A stretch of DNA of 33,734 bases from Bacteroidales bacterium OttesenSCG-928-B11 (GTDB lineage: Bacteria > Bacteroidota > Bacteroidia > Bacteroidales > WCHB1-69). The notes under the pieces were generated by a model. That model was not told where the DNA came from. It saw nothing but the letters and a program-made list of their open reading frames with translations, and searched no databases. This document shows, piece by piece, positions 30,773-33,734 of the stretch (the stretch's first letter is position 1; the number at the start of each line of letters is the position of its first letter). The stretch covers positions 1 through 33,734 of the forward strand of contig JAJDJJ010000019.1 of assembly GCA_030267125.1 (NCBI GenBank). The letters run 5' to 3'. A program made the position numbers and the translations under genes.

Positions 30773-31546
30773 TGGTTTTCTTTTTCCCGCATATTCACCC
30801 TTTATTCTTGCAATGCCCTCTTTTGTCCTGCCAAACCGTCTTTCCCGAGATTGAAACGCCAAGATGATTTCATAGAGGTCGTGCTTGTTGAAATCCGGCC
30901 ATAGAATCGGAGGAAAGAAAAGTTCGGTGTATGAGATTTGCCAAAGCAAGAAATTGCTAATCCTGAATTCTTTGCCCGTCCTGATTAAGATGTCGGGGTC
31001 TGGAATGGCTGCTGTGGCTAAATAGGGGCGAATGCTCTCTTCGTCAATAAGATCCGGAGATAGGTTGTTGGCAGGAGCTTGTGAGAGCATTCGCTTGATC
31101 GCATCACCAATTTCCCAACGCGCACTGTAGTTTAGGGCTAACACAATGGTTAAGCCGGTGTTGTTTTGGGTTTTCTCGAAGACACAAGCTAAGCTTTCTT
31201 GACAGTGGTTGGGCAGATTTTGAAAATTGCCAATGGCGGTTAGCCGGATGTTATTCAACATGAAGTTGTTTAACTCCTCATGCAAAGTGTTGACGACAAT
31301 AGAGAATATGGCGTTTATTTCACCGAGGGGGCGGTTCTGATTTTCCGTTGAAAAAGTAAAGAGTGTCAAATATTTGATTCCAATGTCATGGGCGCCTTCA
31401 ATCACACTCCTGACAGCATTGACACCGCGGAGATGTCCGAAAGTGCGTTCTTCTCCTTTTTCTTCAGCCCAACGGCCATTCCCATCCATGATGATGGCAA
31501 CATGGATGGGAGTGCGGGCCTTGTCGATATGTGTAACTGTAATCAC
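30761..31546 (-). CDS. uppS: Undecaprenyl diphosphate synthase (isoprenyl transferase)
   Basis: The protein has 261 residues. UppS condenses eight isopentenyl units onto farnesyl diphosphate to make the C55 carrier for peptidoglycan and glycan synthesis. The catalytic Asp21 lies in HVAIIMDGNGRWA, and other motifs are GHLRGVNAVR, LFTFSTENQNRP and RTGKEFRISNFLLWQISYTEL. The usual RTSGE/RTGGE appears as RTGKE, a mild departure. The start is GTG at 31546, 8 bases after the stop of the 414-residue lipoprotein gene. The bamA gene commonly following uppS in Bacteroidota is absent; a convergent WbqC gene occupies the spot. Confidence 0.95.
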   Translation of the reverse strand: MITVTHIDKARTPIHVAIIMDGNGRWAEEKGEERTFGHLRGVNAVRSVIEGAHDIGIKYLTLFTFSTENQNRPLGEINAIFSIVVNTLHEELNNFMLNNIRLTAIGNFQNLPNHCQESLACVFEKTQNNTGLTIVLALNYSARWEIGDAIKRMLSQAPANNLSPDLIDEESIRPYLATAAIPDPDILIRTGKEFRISNFLLWQISYTELFFPPILWPDFNKHDLYEIILAFQSRERRFGRTKEGIARIKGEYAGKRKPSMV

Positions 31547-31554
31547 TGGGTAGA

Positions 31555-32799
31555 TTAGTTTAATGAATATCTGAGGGGATTAGTGGATCGGAATATGGCG
31601 CGAATCTCCTCCGTGTTTTTATTGCCGAATCTCTTGGCGTCCACTCGAATGGTATTCAACATCTCTTTGCCCCTTTGGGTTTTCGTAATCGCTTCATATT
31701 TAGTTAATAAATCCTGTAATGACTTGGACATCTCATCGCTGAATACCGCTGTTGTTCGGTTATTGTTGTCGGCAAGGGCTTTCATAACCGGGTTAAACTC
31801 TTTTAAAAATAACGCGGTTTGCAACGCCAGCGAAAGATTTATCTTATCTTTAAACTCCGTGCTTAAATAGTAGTAGTAATCGATATAGCTGATTCCTTTC
31901 TGTGTGCTGTACAAGAAGTTGTCCCTGAAAAGATGCATTAGATCCATATCGATGAAATAGGCCTCTTTTTTGCCGCGTAAGGCAGTGCTCGCCTGTTGCG
32001 CGGAGCAATTTACTGTGGTGGAGCAGTAATACTTCCCTTGGTTGTCCATTTTGCAATCCTCGCCTGAACCCGGAGGGAAATTGAAGCACATGGAATTGTC
32101 TCGGCACTCTTTTTTGTACGGTGTTGTGCCTACTTTCGATACAGATAGTGCCTTTTCGTTATTTTGCACTTCATACCGGATGTGGATGTTCTCATACTTT
32201 TCCCTATTCTGCCACACCTCGTTAAACAATACCCCATTGATATTGATGAAGGATCGATTTTTGGGGTCGGTAAAGACATGAGTGCTTAAATTAAATTCTA
32301 TCTGGTTTGCTGAGATACCGGAAACGGCGACCTTCACATTTTCAATTTCTTGAAATTCGGCGGCTTCATCTCTTACGTAGAGATGGTGAATCAATTTCTC
32401 GCCCTCAATGTTGTAGAAACTGATTCCCTGAATTTGCTCGTCTTTGATATTCAGCGAGTTGGATATAGGCGAATCATAATATAAGACAAATGCAAATGTT
32501 TGATCGCCGAGCGTGATTCTTTTTTCAGCACAGTAGGTTTTCATGAATTGGAATAGTTGTTCGTCGGGTGCGCGCGAAGCCACCTCCCTGTAGGCATCAT
32601 CGCTCTGCCCAGTGTAAATTTCAAATTTTGATTTTAGCGATTTGCCCGCTAAATCAAATACGAGCTCTTTCGTAGCAGAGGGTTCTCGAGGGGATACCCC
32701 GCCGCATGTTTTACACTCTTTTTCGCAATTTGTGAAGATCACGGCTGTTAACATTCCAGCCAAAAGTAGGCTGCTGATTTGGAGTACTAACTTTTTCAT
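31555..32799 (-). CDS. Cysteine-rich 414-residue lipoprotein of unknown function
   Basis: The protein has 414 residues. The signal peptide ends in IFTNC with lipidated Cys25 (Asn at -1 is unusual), followed at once by a C-x3-C-x2-C stretch (EKECKTCGG). A second cluster of five cysteines (C232, C238, C249, C259, C265) lies mid-protein in a segment rich in Cys, Gly and Asn, suggesting an EGF-like or disulfide knot region. The C-terminal ~150 residues look alpha-helical. No family is recognised. Its stop lies 8 bases before uppS and the promoter lies upstream of it, so uppS is probably expressed from this transcript. Confidence 0.75.
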   Translation of the reverse strand: MKKLVLQISSLLLAGMLTAVIFTNCEKECKTCGGVSPREPSATKELVFDLAGKSLKSKFEIYTGQSDDAYREVASRAPDEQLFQFMKTYCAEKRITLGDQTFAFVLYYDSPISNSLNIKDEQIQGISFYNIEGEKLIHHLYVRDEAAEFQEIENVKVAVSGISANQIEFNLSTHVFTDPKNRSFININGVLFNEVWQNREKYENIHIRYEVQNNEKALSVSKVGTTPYKKECRDNSMCFNFPPGSGEDCKMDNQGKYYCSTTVNCSAQQASTALRGKKEAYFIDMDLMHLFRDNFLYSTQKGISYIDYYYYLSTEFKDKINLSLALQTALFLKEFNPVMKALADNNNRTTAVFSDEMSKSLQDLLTKYEAITKTQRGKEMLNTIRVDAKRFGNKNTEEIRAIFRSTNPLRYSLN

Positions 32800-32825
32800 A
32801 ATTGTATTATTTAATTAAACATTTA

Positions 32826-32833
32826 CAAAAATA
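32826..32833 (-). promoter_or_regulatory. Bacteroidota -7 promoter element (414-residue lipoprotein / uppS)
   Basis: TATTTTTG on the minus strand, 27 bases before the ATG at 32799. Confidence 0.5.
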
Positions 32834-32907
32834 AAACAATTACAAGTACGACACTCTTTTCTGATGTGATTTTAATCAACGATTGTGTAGAAAAGACTCA
32901 ACTTTTT

Positions 32908-33228
32908 TTATATGTCACTCTGAGACAGTATGATGAAGTTTTCAGGTAGTTCCAATTTGGAAAGACTCTCTTTCTCTACTTCGATAGCGACAAATACGCT
33001 TTTTTTTCGGGAGGATAAGTTTATGTGTTTTAGATAAATCTCATTAATAAAGTCAAAATCAAGAATTTGTGATATTCTAATGAGCCGTTCCGTGTCAATG
33101 CTTTTTCTTTTGAAAATATCGTAAACCGTTGTTCTATCACAGTTTATCAAATATGCAAACTGTTGTATTGAAAGAGAACGTTCAGAGACTTTTTGTTTGA
33201 TGGCACTGCCGATGTGTATGTTTTTCAT
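32908..33228 (-). CDS. Small XRE-type helix-turn-helix regulator
   Basis: The protein has 106 residues. The HTH (about 7-62) reads IGSAIKQKVSERSLSIQQFA, then LINCDRTTVYDIFKRKSIDTERLIRISQILDFDF. The CDRTxVYxIFKRxSIDT text is that of a small XRE-like family common in Bacteroidales. The C-terminal ~40 residues have no recognisable domain. It may be a local DNA-binding repressor, possibly of the gene next to it, but no operator was identified. No toxin gene is visible beside it. Confidence 0.82.
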   Translation of the reverse strand: MKNIHIGSAIKQKVSERSLSIQQFAYLINCDRTTVYDIFKRKSIDTERLIRISQILDFDFINEIYLKHINLSSRKKSVFVAIEVEKESLSKLELPENFIILSQSDI

Positions 33229-33271
33229 TGTGGGATTATTATGAGTTTATTTAGTTATTTTTTAGACATTG

Positions 33272-33279
33272 CAAAAATA
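33272..33279 (-). promoter_or_regulatory. Bacteroidota -7 promoter element (XRE regulator)
   Basis: TATTTTTG on the minus strand, 44 bases before the ATG at 33228. Confidence 0.45.
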
Positions 33280-33399
33280 ATAAAATTTCGCCTACTATAA
33301 TTTGGGTCTACTATTTTTATTTATTGCTATCCGGTAAAACTTTCAATAGTGCCTTCAAATTTTTGAAAACCAGTTGAATAGAATAACTTTAAAAAATAA

Positions 33400-33612
33400 G
33401 GGCTAACCACAAGGTTCACAAAGATTTCTTGCCAAGAAGAAACGATTATGAAGATAAATGACATTATTAGCAGGCAGTCTTAGCGCAACTCTTGGCGATA
33501 AGACTTTACCGCAAGGGGCGCTAAGGTTTTCGCAAAGGACACAAAGGTTTAAAAATCATTTTTCTTTGCGAAGCTCTGCGTTAAACTTTGCGAAACTTGG
33601 CGGTTAAAAAAA
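33400..33612. repeat. Imperfect inverted repeat of CGCAAAG/CTTTGCG-type words
   Basis: The segment holds AACCACAAGGTTCACAAAGA (33404-33423). A hairpin pairs AGTCTTAGCGC (33476-33486) with GCGATAAGACT (33495-33505) around the loop AACTCTTG with one mismatch. Then come two opposing arms: 33506-33546 with CGCAAGG, CGCTAAGG, CGCAAAGGACACAAAG, and 33564-33606 with CTTTGCGAAGC, TCTGCGTTAAACTTTGCG, TTGGCGGTTAA. The arms are imperfect complements. No protein frame is evident. This style is known to occur as dispersed intergenic repeats in various bacteria. Confidence 0.65.
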
Positions 33613-33734
33613 TAGTATATCACTGAATTTTAAATACTTAAAAAAAGAAAGCGAATAGGATTAATATCACGTCTTCTCATCAAAAGGATAAGAAATGAGA
33701 CAGTGCGAAAGCGCAGGAATGAGAATATTATGGG
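33613..33734. other. Right-end gap without a gene
   Basis: I see no open frame, promoter or hairpin worth reporting in the final ~120 bases. A short CGAAAGCG palindrome lies at 33706-33713. Confidence 0.4.

Noticed and set aside
32908-33228. Antitoxin of a toxin-antitoxin pair
   Set aside because: No small toxin-like gene is next to the XRE protein on either side.
33481-33612. CRISPR array
   Set aside because: The repeated words are short, vary in sequence and face in opposite directions; there are no regular spacers and no cas genes.

Overview
The window looks like a chromosomal segment from a member of the order Bacteroidales (Bacteroidota). Three things support this. Two secreted peptidases end in type IX secretion (T9SS) sorting domains (9494-11743 and 28549-30141). 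Many genes are preceded by the Bacteroidota-type -7 promoter element TAnnTTTG. Several protein families are typical of the group: the so-called asparagine synthetase B protein, an M64 peptidase, the rsfS-ftsH-LUD-cdsA cluster, a MauE-thioredoxin fusion, and an ECF sigma/anti-sigma/DUF6108-like/outer-membrane-barrel operon. No rRNA, tRNA, CRISPR array, transposase or phage gene was seen.

Left part (1-9360). The 5' end of infC, encoding IF-3, runs off the left edge on the minus strand. It appears to start at a non-canonical AUC codon. Next is a three-gene ECF sigma-factor operon (426-1991) with clear Shine-Dalgarno sequences, which are unusual for this phylum. Then come yceD-rpmF, rdgB, a second native-looking ECF operon (3580-6019), an NtrC-type response regulator with its PAS histidine kinase, and rlmH.

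Middle part (9360-21770). A T9SS-exported C10 (streptopain-like) protease on the plus strand faces a minus-strand operon. That operon encodes a secreted M64 metallopeptidase, a phosphate butyryl/acetyltransferase and a misnamed asparagine synthetase B-like exported protein. Further minus-strand genes are an aminotransferase, two tandem paralogous five-cysteine mini-lipoproteins, the GTPase MeaB, a MauE-thioredoxin fusion and a fused two-domain peptide ABC-transporter ATPase. A plus-strand 2[4Fe-4S] ferredoxin sits between meaB and the MauE gene.

Right part (21770-33734). The plus strand carries a DUF4340-like protein, ribD and an IMPACT/YigZ protein. The minus strand carries the housekeeping operon rsfS-ftsH-LUD-cdsA. 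A T9SS-exported trypsin-like protease is followed by a WbqC-family protein. Converging on these is a minus-strand unit of a cysteine-rich 414-residue lipoprotein plus uppS. A small XRE-type regulator follows. The last ~500 bases have no gene but contain an imperfect palindromic repeat built of CGCAAAG/CTTTGCG-like words.

Functionally the window mixes housekeeping (translation, ribosome silencing, phospholipid and undecaprenyl precursors, riboflavin, membrane proteolysis) with envelope and secretion functions suited to a peptide- and amino-acid-using anaerobe. The best candidates for undescribed biology are the SD-driven ECF operon with its zinc-ribbon membrane protein, the tandem mini-lipoproteins, the M64-Ptb-AsnB-like operon, the 414-residue lipoprotein ahead of uppS, and the terminal repeat.
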